This document shows, in pieces, positions 7,653-15,949 of a DNA stretch of 64,000 nt. The translations under genes and the position numbers were made by a program. The DNA is taken from the NCBI GenBank assembly GCA_040830705.1, contig JBFOME010000008.1, forward strand, positions 62,001 through 126,000, read 5' to 3'. The notes below the pieces were generated by a model. It had not been told where the DNA came from, did no database searches, and worked only from the letters and a program-made list of their open reading frames with translations. Origin of the DNA: Ruegeria_C sp040830705 (GTDB taxonomy: Bacteria > Pseudomonadota > Alphaproteobacteria > Rhodobacterales > Rhodobacteraceae). Positions within the stretch are counted from its first letter, which is position 1. Each line of letters begins with the position of its first letter.

Positions 7653-7814
7653 GCAAGCAAATCCAGATCAACACCCCAATATTTCGGGTGAAGTTGCAAA
7701 CGTTCCACAACTTATTGCTGTTATCCCCAAAATTAGGGGTTGCCACATTGGCTGCGACGCAGCACCATATCTTGTACAAGCTGCGGGAAACGCCCCGGTT
7801 TGTAGAGCAGGCAA

Positions 7815-7849
7815 CTAGCGCTGGGGCGCTGCCAGCCCCAACCCGCTAG
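7815..7849 (+). promoter_or_regulatory. Nested hairpin in the 5' leader of the YbjN gene
   Basis: An outer stem CTAGCG (7815-7820) / CGCTAG (7844-7849) encloses an inner stem TGGGGC (7822-7827) / GCCCCA (7835-7840) with a 7-base loop. It ends 6 bases before the GTGAGGTGG ribosome site of the next gene. There is no T-tract, so it is not a terminator. It could tune translation or mRNA stability. Confidence 0.55.
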
Positions 7850-7870
7850 AGATCAGTGAGGTGGCACATC

Positions 7871-8371
7871 ATGGCCCTTTCCGAGCAGTATCTGGAAGAA
7901 GACATTCACCCCATCGACATCGTCGAACATATCGCCGAACACCATGATTGGGATTTTGATCGTATCGGGGACGATCAGATTGCCATGGCGGTTGAGGGGC
8001 AATGGCGCACCTACTCCATCACGCTTGCCTGGTCCGGCTATGACGAGACACTGCGCATGGTATGTACGTTCGAAATGGAGCCGCCAGAGGACAAGGTCCC
8101 GCAGCTCTATGAGTTGATCAATGCGATGAATGACCAGTGCTGGGCGGGGGCATTCACCTATTGGGGTGGTCAGAAACTGATGGTTTACCGCTACGGTCTG
8201 GTTCTGTCGGGCGGTCAGGTGGCCAGCCCGGAACAGATCGATACGATGATCAATGCCGCCGTGCTGAGCGCCGAGCGGTATTACCCCGCCATCCAACTGA
8301 TGGTCTACGGTGATCGCAGTCCGGCGGATGCGATGCAGGTGGCCATTGCAGAGGCCTACGGTCGCGCATAA
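7871..8371 (+). CDS. YbjN domain-containing protein
   Basis: A 166-residue protein of the YbjN family, a type III secretion chaperone-like fold. It starts MALSEQYLEEDIHPIDIVEH, then DWDFDRIGDDQIAMAVEGQW, VCTFEMEPPEDK and LINAMNDQCWAGAFTYW. E. coli YbjN affects motility and stress responses by an unknown mechanism, and alphaproteobacterial members are mostly uncharacterised. I chose ATG 7871 over the in-frame GTG at 7856 because that GTG lies inside the GAGGTGG ribosome site. A nested hairpin precedes it. It sits 35 bases upstream of proC on the same strand and is probably co-transcribed. Confidence 0.8.
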   Translation: MALSEQYLEEDIHPIDIVEHIAEHHDWDFDRIGDDQIAMAVEGQWRTYSITLAWSGYDETLRMVCTFEMEPPEDKVPQLYELINAMNDQCWAGAFTYWGGQKLMVYRYGLVLSGGQVASPEQIDTMINAAVLSAERYYPAIQLMVYGDRSPADAMQVAIAEAYGRA

Positions 8372-8406
8372 ACCTTGGCCCCGAACGTATCGTCGGGAGG
8401 GGCCTC

Positions 8407-9222
8407 ATGGACATGTCACGGATCGCGGCGCAGGGACTGGTTCTACTGGGTTGTGGAAAGATGGGATCGGCGATGCTGGCGGGCTGGCTCTCGGAAGGGC
8501 TGCCGCCTTCATCGGTCTGGGTGATCGAGCCATTCCCGTCAGACTGGCTGCGTGCGCAGGGTGTGCATCTGAACGAGACGCTGCCGGGTGAGCCCGCGAT
8601 CGTTCTGGTGGCGGTCAAGCCGCAGATGATGGTTGACGCTTTGCCAGGATTGCAGATCTTGGGCGGTGGCAAGACGCTGTTCATTTCCGTCGCGGCCGGG
8701 ACGCCGATTGCCACCTACGAAGAGATCTTGGGTGATGCCACTCCGATCATCCGCGCGATGCCCAACACACCCGCCGCCATTGGGCGTGGCATCACTGCGC
8801 TGATCGGCAATACCCACGCCTCCGAAGAAGATCTCGATATGGCCGACGGGCTGCTGGCCGCCGTGGGCCAGACCGTGCGGCTTGAGGACGAAGGTCAGAT
8901 GGACGCAGTAACCGGGGTCAGCGGATCCGGTCCGGCCTATGTGTTCCACCTGATCGAGACGCTAGCTGCGGCTGGCGAGGCACAGGGCCTGCCGCCAGAA
9001 CTGGCACTGCAACTGGCACGCGCGACCGTGGCGGGTGCCGGGGTGCTGGCGGAAAGCGCCGAGGAAAGCCCAAGTCAGCTCCGGGTCAATGTGACCAGTC
9101 CGAATGGCACCACGCAAGCCGCACTTGAGGTTCTTATGCACGAGCAGCAAGGCTTTCCCGATTTGCTGAACCGGGCGGTTGCCGCCGCGACCGAACGCTC
9201 AAAGGAGTTGTCCCGTGGCTGA
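8407..9222 (+). CDS. proC: Pyrroline-5-carboxylate reductase
   Basis: Catalyses the last step of proline synthesis, NAD(P)H-dependent reduction of pyrroline-5-carboxylate. In 271 residues an N-terminal Rossmann motif LLGCGKMGSAML lies at about 13-24, VAVKPQMM follows, and the family signature region is VTGVSGSGPAYVFHLIETLA. The C-terminus has LRVNVTSPNGTTQAAL. The length is normal and GGGAGGGG precedes the start. It overlaps the csaA start by 8 bases, so proC-csaA-dehydrogenase is one transcription unit, perhaps including the YbjN gene. Confidence 0.94.
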   Translation: MDMSRIAAQGLVLLGCGKMGSAMLAGWLSEGLPPSSVWVIEPFPSDWLRAQGVHLNETLPGEPAIVLVAVKPQMMVDALPGLQILGGGKTLFISVAAGTPIATYEEILGDATPIIRAMPNTPAAIGRGITALIGNTHASEEDLDMADGLLAAVGQTVRLEDEGQMDAVTGVSGSGPAYVFHLIETLAAAGEAQGLPPELALQLARATVAGAGVLAESAEESPSQLRVNVTSPNGTTQAALEVLMHEQQGFPDLLNRAVAAATERSKELSRG

Positions 9223-9553
9223 GATTTCGTTCGATGACTTCCTGAAAGTGGATATCCGCGTTGGCGAGGTGATCCGCGCCGAGCCGTATCCCGAGGCGCG
9301 CAAGCCAGCGATCAAGCTATGGATAGATTTTGGTGACGAGATCGGCGTGCGCAAAAGCTCGGCCCAAATCACCGCGCATTACACGCCCGAGGCTTTGATT
9401 GGTAAACAGGTGATGGCGGTGGTGAATTTTCCGCCGCGCCAGATTGGCAAATTCATGTCCGAGGTGCTGGTGCTGGGCCTTCCTGATGATGAGAAAGAGA
9501 TCGTTCTGATCGGCCCTGACGGGACTGTGCCCAAGGGCGGGAGGATGCACTGA
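9215..9553 (+). CDS. csaA: CsaA-type tRNA-binding protein
   Basis: A 112-residue, single OB-fold protein of the CsaA/Trbp111 group: DDFLKVDIRVGEVIRAEP near the N-terminus, KLWIDFGDEIGVRKSSAQIT, and a C-terminal GFxSEV-like FMSEVLVLGLPD. Family members bind tRNA as dimers, and CsaA has export-related chaperone activity in Bacillus. The GTG at 9215 is chosen because AAAGGAG precedes it by 7 bases; an earlier in-frame ATG lies inside proC. Its stop overlaps the next start (TGATG). Confidence 0.85.
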   Translation: MAEISFDDFLKVDIRVGEVIRAEPYPEARKPAIKLWIDFGDEIGVRKSSAQITAHYTPEALIGKQVMAVVNFPPRQIGKFMSEVLVLGLPDDEKEIVLIGPDGTVPKGGRMH

Positions 9554-10503
9554 TGCGCGTCTGGATCACACGCCCCATGACCGATGCCGTAAATGCGCGG
9601 GCCAAAGAAACGCTCGATGCTGAGTTTCGGGACAAAACCACACCACTCGACCGGGATGAACTGCACCGGGCGTTGACTGATTTTGACATTGTGGTGCCGA
9701 CATTGGGCGACGGGTTCAGCGCCGAGGTAATCGGGGCGGTACCGCAGCCCCGTTGTCGTCTGCTGGCCAATTTCGGGGTCGGCTATAACCATATCGACGT
9801 GGCGGCGGCGCAGGCGGCGGGGATCGCTGTCACCAACACGCCCGGCGCGGTCACCGATGCAACTGCCGATATCGCAATGACGCTCATCCTGATGACAGCG
9901 CGACGTGCGGGGGAGGGAGAGCGGCTGGTGCGTGCGGGCAAGTGGCAGGGCTGGCACCCGACCCAGATGCTGGGCCATCACGTCACTGGCAAGCATTTGG
10001 GCGTTGTTGGCATGGGCCGGATCGGGCAAGCGATCGCGCGGCGCTGTCATTTCGGATTCGGGATGGAGGTGTCTTATCTGGCGCGTAGCCCAAAAGATCT
10101 GAACTTTCCGGCCACCCAGGCCAGCGATCTGGCAAACCTTGCGGCCTCGGTTGATGTTCTGGTGGTCGCCGTGCCCGGAGGGGCGGAGACCACCCATTTG
10201 ATCGACGCAGACGTGCTTGCTGCGATGAAACCCTCAGCCCTGCTGATCAATATTGCCCGCGGCGAAGTGGTGGACGAGGCCGCGCTGATTGCCGCATTGC
10301 AAGCTGGAGAGATCGCTGGCGCAGGGCTCGATGTCTACGAATTTGAACCGACGGTTCCGCAGGCGCTGATCGGGATGGAGAACGTAACCTTGCTGCCGCA
10401 TCTGGGGACGGCCACAGAAGAGGTGCGCACCGCAATGGGCCATATGGCGCTGGACAATGTGGCAGCCTGTATTGCCGGACGGGATCTGCCAAATCCCGTC
10501 TGA
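9553..10503 (+). CDS. D-isomer specific 2-hydroxyacid dehydrogenase (glyoxylate/hydroxypyruvate reductase-like)
   Basis: A 316-residue NAD(P)-dependent dehydrogenase. The dinucleotide motif is GVVGMGRIGQAIARR, followed by the catalytic Arg region NIARGEVVDEAAL, the Glu region GAGLDVYEFEP and the catalytic His in LLPHLGTATEEVR. The best family fit is D-glycerate dehydrogenase / glyoxylate reductase, acting on glyoxylate or hydroxypyruvate; substrate choice is inference. It overlaps the csaA stop by one base and is last in the proC operon. A 7-bp stem (ACGGGAT/ATCCCGT, 10479-10499) at its 3' end and a T7 run at 10510-10516 may help end transcription, although the spacing is not canonical. Confidence 0.88.
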   Translation: MRVWITRPMTDAVNARAKETLDAEFRDKTTPLDRDELHRALTDFDIVVPTLGDGFSAEVIGAVPQPRCRLLANFGVGYNHIDVAAAQAAGIAVTNTPGAVTDATADIAMTLILMTARRAGEGERLVRAGKWQGWHPTQMLGHHVTGKHLGVVGMGRIGQAIARRCHFGFGMEVSYLARSPKDLNFPATQASDLANLAASVDVLVVAVPGGAETTHLIDADVLAAMKPSALLINIARGEVVDEAALIAALQAGEIAGAGLDVYEFEPTVPQALIGMENVTLLPHLGTATEEVRTAMGHMALDNVAACIAGRDLPNPV

Positions 10504-10517
10504 ACCGTGTTTTTTTG

Positions 10518-11117
10518 TCAGGATGCAGATGTGACCTCAAGATCGCCCATCGCCTCGCGCCAGTGCTTGCGGCAAAGCGATACATAGGTCTCGTTGCCGC
10601 CAATCTGCACCTGCGCGCCTTCGGTGATCGCATTTCCTTGGTCATCCTGCCGGATCACCATGGTGGCCTTGCTGCCGCATTTGCAGATTGTGCGCACCTC
10701 GCGCATTTCATCTGCCAGCGCCAGCAGGGTGGCGGAACCAGGGAACAGCTTACCCTGGAAGTCCACCCGCAACCCATAAGCCAAAACGGGCACGACGAGA
10801 TCGTCTACCGCGCGAGCCAGTTGCCAGACCTGATCGGGGGTCAGGAACTGTGCCTCATCCACAAAAACGCAGGCAATCCGGCCCCGTTCCATTTGCTGAC
10901 CGATCATCGCAAAAACGTCATCGCTGGTGGTGAAGATGTCGGCATCGGCGCTGATGCCGATCCTCGAAGCGATCCGACCCTGTCCGGCGCGCCCGTCTAT
11001 TGCTGCGGTCATCAGGTAGGTCTGCATGCCGCGTTCGCGGTAATTGTGGGACGCCTGAAGCAAAACGGTCGACTTGCCGGCGTTCATCGTCGAGTAGTTG
11101 AAATAGAGCTTGGCCAT
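10518..11117 (-). CDS. tdk: Thymidine kinase
   Basis: Phosphorylates thymidine to dTMP in nucleoside salvage. The protein has 199 residues, normal for the bacterial tetrameric TK1-like type. The P-loop is NAGKSTVLLQ at about residues 12-21. The DxE motif is VFVDEAQFLTPDQV. The lasso zinc site is CKCGSKATM, with further ligands in SLCRKHW. Transcribed towards the hydroxyacid dehydrogenase gene with only 14 bases between them. Confidence 0.94.
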   Translation of the reverse strand: MAKLYFNYSTMNAGKSTVLLQASHNYRERGMQTYLMTAAIDGRAGQGRIASRIGISADADIFTTSDDVFAMIGQQMERGRIACVFVDEAQFLTPDQVWQLARAVDDLVVPVLAYGLRVDFQGKLFPGSATLLALADEMREVRTICKCGSKATMVIRQDDQGNAITEGAQVQIGGNETYVSLCRKHWREAMGDLEVTSAS

Positions 11118-11479
11118 GTCCCCGGTCTAGATCGGGACGAGGGTCGGGGCAAGCAGCGGTTCCTTTGAGAAAACGACTGCCTCGCGTATTCCGATCACGT
11201 TAGCGACACAAGCCTCGTAGCAGGCCGTATCGGATGACGCAGTCTACAATACCCAGTGCGCGCTCCGACACTGAAATAGGTCCGGTGGGCAGATAAATTG
11301 CCCACCGAATCCCACTAGTCAACCGACGCCGAGCGACGCCCCCACACTCGTGAAAACCCCAGAAAACCTGAGGGATAGCCAATTTGTGACATTTGTTTTA
11401 AGAGTCAGGAATGGGAAATATCCCGGGCCTTTCCCCGTTCCATGACTGTTGGGGAGGCGACAGTTGAGAAAGGGTAGCA
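11118..11479. other. Intergenic stretch upstream of tdk and the HTH-like gene
   Basis: This is the shared upstream region of the divergent tdk and 11480 genes. It contains a perfect 9-bp inverted repeat CGGTGGGCA (11283-11291) / TGCCCACCG (11299-11307) with a 7-base loop, and an AT-rich segment at about 11380-11400 that may hold a promoter for the downstream gene. No convincing ORF or RNA gene was seen. Confidence 0.45.
11283..11307. repeat. 9-bp perfect inverted repeat
   Basis: CGGTGGGCA and TGCCCACCG are separated by GATAAAT. It lacks a T-tract on either strand, so it is either a protein-binding dyad or an RNA hairpin in the intergenic region. Confidence 0.5.
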
Positions 11480-11938
11480 ATGGCCGAGATCGGGTCCTAT
11501 CTGAAAAAGCACACCGAGGCGCTGGTCAAGGACGTGGGCATCGAGGCGGCCTGCGAACTGACCGGGAAATCCAAGGCGACCTTGGGGCGGTACTATTCCG
11601 ACAATTCCGAGCATCTTGACCGCTTCATGCCGGTCGATGCCGTAGCCCGGCTTGAGCAGGCGGCCAGCTATCCACACGTGACCTCGGCGCTGGCCGAGTT
11701 GAAGAACATTACGCTATCGCATGGCAGCAACGAGGCGGGCAGTGAACGTCAGGGTGGCGTCAACGCCGATGTCATTGCGCTGAGCCAGCGGTTTGCGATG
11801 TTGATGACAGAGTATCAGGCTGCAATCGAAGATGGCATCATCACCGTTAACGAGGCCAAGCGCCTGCTTAGGGAAACCGTGGCGCTGCAGCAGGTTCTCC
11901 TTGATATGAAGCTGCACCTGCAAGAGGAAGGCACCTGA
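11480..11938 (+). CDS. Conserved-looking protein with a helix-turn-helix-like N-terminus, function unknown
   Basis: A 152-residue protein that I do not recognise as a named family. Residues about 15-45 (VGIEAACELTGKSKATLGRY) resemble a helix-turn-helix, followed by EHLDRFMPVDAVARLEQAAS. The C-terminal third (DVIALSQRFAMLMTEYQAAI and TVNEAKRLLRETVALQQVLL) looks like two long helices suited to dimerisation. The whole resembles phage-type or small chromosomal regulators. GAAAGGG lies about 6 bases before the ATG. It stands alone between tdk and the FabH-like gene, preceded by an inverted repeat that could be its operator. A DNA-binding role is inference. Confidence 0.6.
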   Translation: MAEIGSYLKKHTEALVKDVGIEAACELTGKSKATLGRYYSDNSEHLDRFMPVDAVARLEQAASYPHVTSALAELKNITLSHGSNEAGSERQGGVNADVIALSQRFAMLMTEYQAAIEDGIITVNEAKRLLRETVALQQVLLDMKLHLQEEGT

Positions 11939-12071
11939 ACCGGCGGAATTGCACGATCTGCCGGGAGTCTTTGCATCATAGGGATTGATTACCACCGAAG
12001 AGGCCGCACGCGTTTTGTATGCCCTGGCTGCAGCTTCTCTTTTAGACGTGGGATCCGGATAATCAGGTCAA

Positions 12072-13196
12072 TCAGCCGTGCCGCCGGACAATCACCGATC
12101 CCACTGAATAGCCCGCTCCGAAGGAGCAGATCAGCCCCAGATCGCCCTCGGCCAGATCATCGGAGTATTTTGAGAAGGCTATGACCGAGCCTGCTGACGA
12201 GGTATTTGCATAGTCTTGCAGGATGTTGGGCTGCTCTTCCGGCGCAGGTTCGCGGCCCAGGACCTTCTTACCGATGAAGTCATTCATCGTCTTATTGGCC
12301 TGATGCAGCCATAGTCGTTTCAAATCGGCGCTGCCAACGCCTTCATCGGTCATATGATCGGCGATGTGCTTGCTGACCATGGGCAGCACTTCCTTGAACA
12401 CCTTGCGGCCGTTCTGCATGAATTGCATGTCGCGGCGGTCTTTCATGCCGTCGGGGCGTGACCTGCGCAGGAAGCCATTATTGTTTCGAATGTTGTTCGA
12501 GAACTTTGTGGCACAGCGGGTCGAGAGCACTTCGAAATGCGCCCCCTTGGCGTCCTCGGCGCGTTCCAGCAACACCGCCGTGGCGACATCTCCGAAAATG
12601 AAATGACAATCGCGGTCTCGCCATTCCAGATGCGCCGAACAGATTTCGGGGTTCACCACTAGCGCCGAGCGGATGCTACCTGACCGAATCATGTCCGCAG
12701 CGGCCTGAATGCCGAAAGTGGCCGAGGAACAGGCCACATTCATGTCAAAGGCGAATCCGTCGATACCAAGCGCATTCTGAATCTCGATGGCGACGGCAGG
12801 GTAGGCGCGCTCAAGGTTCGAGGCAGCGCAAATCACCGCGTCGATATCGCCCGCGTCACGTCCCGACTGTGCCAGCGCCTTTTGGGCGGCGTTCAGCGCC
12901 ATTTCGGTCATCAGACCGGGTTCGTCGTCGCTGCGCTGGCGCAACTGCGGGTGCATCACTTCGGGGTCCAAAACACCGGTCTTGTCCATCACATAGCGGT
13001 TCTTGATGCCGCTGGCTTTCACGATGAATTCTTCGGACGAATGCTGCATCGGCTCGGTGGAACCGGCCGCAATCTCTTCTGCGTGCTCAGCGTTCCACTT
13101 GTCAGCATAGGCGTTAAACGCCGCGACCAGTTCGGCATTGGTGACCACATTGGTAGGCGTGAATACACCGGTGCCTGTGATGGCGGGCGTGTGCAT
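12072..13196 (-). CDS. Beta-ketoacyl-ACP synthase III (FabH-like)
   Basis: A 374-residue thiolase-fold condensing enzyme. The catalytic triad is visible: Cys156 in NVACSSATF, His298 in LWLHQANKTMND and Asn331 in DYANTSSAGS. It is longer than canonical FabH (about 320), with an insert near residues 30-90, matching the divergent FabH-like group that includes P. aeruginosa PA3286, which draws acyl-CoA from beta-oxidation into fatty acid synthesis. The start MHTPAITGTG at 13196 is preferred because GCAGGAGC lies 5-6 bases upstream; the ORF could begin 6 codons earlier. It is divergent from the Pta-like gene, and no fatty acid synthesis genes adjoin it. Confidence 0.85.
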   Translation of the reverse strand: MHTPAITGTGVFTPTNVVTNAELVAAFNAYADKWNAEHAEEIAAGSTEPMQHSSEEFIVKASGIKNRYVMDKTGVLDPEVMHPQLRQRSDDEPGLMTEMALNAAQKALAQSGRDAGDIDAVICAASNLERAYPAVAIEIQNALGIDGFAFDMNVACSSATFGIQAAADMIRSGSIRSALVVNPEICSAHLEWRDRDCHFIFGDVATAVLLERAEDAKGAHFEVLSTRCATKFSNNIRNNNGFLRRSRPDGMKDRRDMQFMQNGRKVFKEVLPMVSKHIADHMTDEGVGSADLKRLWLHQANKTMNDFIGKKVLGREPAPEEQPNILQDYANTSSAGSVIAFSKYSDDLAEGDLGLICSFGAGYSVGSVIVRRHG

Positions 13197-13371
13197 AGCG
13201 TGCTCCTGCGACATGACGATTCGCTAAAGATGCTGCTCGCGGCTGTTGGGTTCAAGGGGCGTTGCGCCGCGTCATCTTGACCAAATTGAGCATTTGTCTC
13301 TGCACAGGTGCGGAGAACGGCCCTAGGCTGACCGGACAGCCACCTATCAGCACAAAGGGATTGCGACCACC

Positions 13372-14394
13372 ATGACGGCTTCACCCAATGATGACGACCG
13401 CTCAAGCTCGGACTCTGCCGAGGTCGGGTTGCTTGCCGGGCAGAACATGCCCTGTTTCGACTCGTTGTTGCGGCGCTCGCGGCCCCATGACCCCATCCGC
13501 ACCGCCATTGTTCATCCCTGTGACGACCATTCCATTGAGGGCGCGCTGCGGGCGCGCTCCGAAACCCTGATCGAGCCGGTATTGGTCGGGCCGCGCGGTC
13601 GGATCGAGGCCGCCGCCGCCGATGCAGGCGTTGATCTGGAGGGCATCGAGATCGAGGATGTCCCCCATAGCCACGCCGCCGCCGAGCGGTCGGTCGAACT
13701 GGCCCGCGAGGGCAGGGTAGAGGCGCTGATGAAGGGGGCGCTCCACACCGATGAGATCATGGGTGCGGCGGTCGCCGCCAAGACCGGTCTGCGCACCGAA
13801 CGGCGGATGAGCCACGCCTTTGTGCTGGACGTCTCGCGCTATCCCCGCCCGCTGCTGGTGACGGATGCGGCGATCAATATATTTCCCGATCTAGAAACCA
13901 AGGCGGATATCGTCCGCAATTCGATCGGTCTGGCGCGCTCGCTTGGTATTGATGTGCCCAAGGTCGCGATCCTGTCGGCGGTCGAGACGGTCACCGAAAA
14001 AATCCCCTCGACCGTCGAGGCGGCGGCGCTCTGCAAGATGGCGGATCGTGGCCAAATCAAGGGTGGGGAACTGGATGGCCCGCTGGCCTTTGACAACGCA
14101 GTGTCGCCCGAGGCGGTTGAGGCCAAGGGCATCGTGTCTACCGTTGCCGGTCAGGCCGACATTCTGCTCGCGCCTGATCTTGAGGCGGGCAACATGATCG
14201 CCAAGCAGCTGATTTATTTGGCGGGCGCGGGGTGCGCCGGACTGGTTCTGGGCGCACGCGTGCCAATCATGCTGACCAGCCGGGCCGATGGTGTCATCGC
14301 GCGGGTGATGTCGGCAGCGCTGGCCCAGCTCTATGTGCGCAATCGTCATGGCGCGGCGCCGGGCACGCTAGCCAAGCCGGTGGTTGAGGACTGA
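13372..14394 (+). CDS. Phosphate acetyl/butyryltransferase family protein
   Basis: A 340-residue PTA_PTB-domain protein. Typical parts are EALMKGALHTDEIMGAAVA, the signature region SHAFVLDVSRYPRPLLVTDA, DGPLAFDNAVS and a C-terminal DILLAPDLEAGNMIAKQLIY. It would convert an acyl-CoA and phosphate to acyl-phosphate and CoA. Related proteins are fused to an N-terminal MaoC hydratase domain, absent here. No acetate or butyrate kinase gene is adjacent, so the physiological partner is unclear. The N-terminal 25 residues are polar and unlike the family; the Met at residue 26 could be the true start. Confidence 0.8.
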   Translation: MTASPNDDDRSSSDSAEVGLLAGQNMPCFDSLLRRSRPHDPIRTAIVHPCDDHSIEGALRARSETLIEPVLVGPRGRIEAAAADAGVDLEGIEIEDVPHSHAAAERSVELAREGRVEALMKGALHTDEIMGAAVAAKTGLRTERRMSHAFVLDVSRYPRPLLVTDAAINIFPDLETKADIVRNSIGLARSLGIDVPKVAILSAVETVTEKIPSTVEAAALCKMADRGQIKGGELDGPLAFDNAVSPEAVEAKGIVSTVAGQADILLAPDLEAGNMIAKQLIYLAGAGCAGLVLGARVPIMLTSRADGVIARVMSAALAQLYVRNRHGAAPGTLAKPVVED

Positions 14395-14482
14395 TGCGGG
14401 TGGGCGACCGACACCCCAAATACCCGCTTGACCTCAACCCAACTTGAGGGGCTAGCAAGGTCATAGTCCAGCGGAGAAGACG

Positions 14483-15943
14483 ATGACCGAGCTGTCTGAA
14501 ATGCCTGATGCCCCTGCCTCGGACGGCGTGTCCTGGCGTGAGGTGCTCACCAGTCCCCATGCCTCGGCGCTGGCTTTGATCTGCCTTTCGGTGTGGCTAC
14601 ATGCGGCTGACAGCCTGATGGTGGCGACCATGCTGCCGTCGATTGTCGGAGAGGTCGGCGGCGCGGCGTTGGTCGGTTGGTCGGTCTCGCTATATGAGAT
14701 CGGTTCGATAGTCGCGGGCACGGCCAGCGCGCTATTGACCATGCGCTACGGGCTGCGGCGTCCAATGATCTGCGCCGCATCGCTCTTTGGGTTGGGCTGC
14801 GTGGTCAGCGCGCTCAGCCCATCCATGCCGATGGTGCTGACAGGGCGGTTGTTGCAGGGTCTGGGCGGTGGCGGTTTGGTGGCGCTGGGCTTTGTCGCTG
14901 CTGGCGTGATCTTTCCCCGCCGTTACGTGGCGCGGGTCATGGCCGCCATATCGACTCTCTGGGGCGTTTCGGCTTTTATCGGACCAGTGGTGGCGGCATT
15001 CTTCGTTGAATATGCCAACTGGCGCTGGGGCTTTGCGTTTTTCGGCTTTCAGGCCTTTGCGCTGGCGATCTGGATCATGCTGCGGCCCGAACCAGACGCC
15101 GCCCGGTCCAAAGACGAACCGGGCCGGTTCCCCCTCAAACGGCTGATGTTGCTGTCTTTCGGCATTATCCTCGTGGCGTCGGCTGGGGTCGAAATCGGTT
15201 TGCTGCGCACGCCTGCGCTGCTGTTCGCAGGGCTGATCTGCCTTGCCGCGTTCCTGTCGCTGGACGGTCGCGCCGAAGGGACAAGGCTGCTGCCGCTTGC
15301 CCCGTTCGACCCGCGCCACCCGACCGGCGCAGCGCTGTTGATGATCTTGTGCCTGTCGATGGCCACAATTGCGATCACCGCCTTCGGACCGCTGCTGATC
15401 ACCGCGATCCACGATGCCTCTCCCCTTGCAGTGGGCTATATCATCGTCTGTTCCTCGGTTGGCTGGACCCTCACGGCTATTTTGGTCAGCGGCTCGCCCG
15501 AGCGTTACGATCGCATGTTTATCGCGCTGGGCATGATCCTTGTCTGCCTGAGTATTCCAGGTTTCCTCTACGCCGTGCCGCGCGGGCCGCTCTGGCTGAT
15601 CGCGGTGATGGCGGCGCTGGAGGGCGGTGGGTTCGGCATGGCCTGGACCTTCATCCTGCGCCGTTGCACAGCGCTGACCCCGCCTGACGAGATACAGCGC
15701 GTCTCGGGCGCGATCCCCACCGTGCAGCGCGCGGGTTACGCGCTGGGCGCGGTCTGCATCGGCATGGTGGCAAACGCGACCGGATTTCTCGACCTGGAGC
15801 GGGAGGGGGCCGCTGGGGTCGTCTCCAATTGGGTTTTCATCGCCTGTATGCCCTTTGCAGCGGTCGGGCTGATGGCAATGGTGATGTTCATCCGGGAACA
15901 CCGAGCTGCGCAGGCAGACTGCGCGCGCCGGGATGCGGCATGA
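14483..15943 (+). CDS. MFS transporter, drug:H+ antiporter (DHA2-like) type
   Basis: A 486-residue inner-membrane protein with about 12-14 helices. The N-terminal half carries GWSVSLYEIGSIVAGTASAL, a motif-A-like loop MRYGLRRPMICAAS and the motif-C-like GRLLQGLGGGGLVALGF. Proteins of this group export drugs or metabolites by proton antiport. AGAAGACG lies just before the ATG. It follows the Pta-like gene by 88 bases and converges on carB with 6 bases between the stops. Substrate unknown. Confidence 0.85.
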   Translation: MTELSEMPDAPASDGVSWREVLTSPHASALALICLSVWLHAADSLMVATMLPSIVGEVGGAALVGWSVSLYEIGSIVAGTASALLTMRYGLRRPMICAASLFGLGCVVSALSPSMPMVLTGRLLQGLGGGGLVALGFVAAGVIFPRRYVARVMAAISTLWGVSAFIGPVVAAFFVEYANWRWGFAFFGFQAFALAIWIMLRPEPDAARSKDEPGRFPLKRLMLLSFGIILVASAGVEIGLLRTPALLFAGLICLAAFLSLDGRAEGTRLLPLAPFDPRHPTGAALLMILCLSMATIAITAFGPLLITAIHDASPLAVGYIIVCSSVGWTLTAILVSGSPERYDRMFIALGMILVCLSIPGFLYAVPRGPLWLIAVMAALEGGGFGMAWTFILRRCTALTPPDEIQRVSGAIPTVQRAGYALGAVCIGMVANATGFLDLEREGAAGVVSNWVFIACMPFAAVGLMAMVMFIREHRAAQADCARRDAA

Positions 15944-15949
15944 GCGCGA

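Noticed and set aside
14732..15901. 389-residue minus-strand frame across the MFS gene
   Set aside because: Low-complexity His/Gln/Arg-rich product antisense to a clear transporter.
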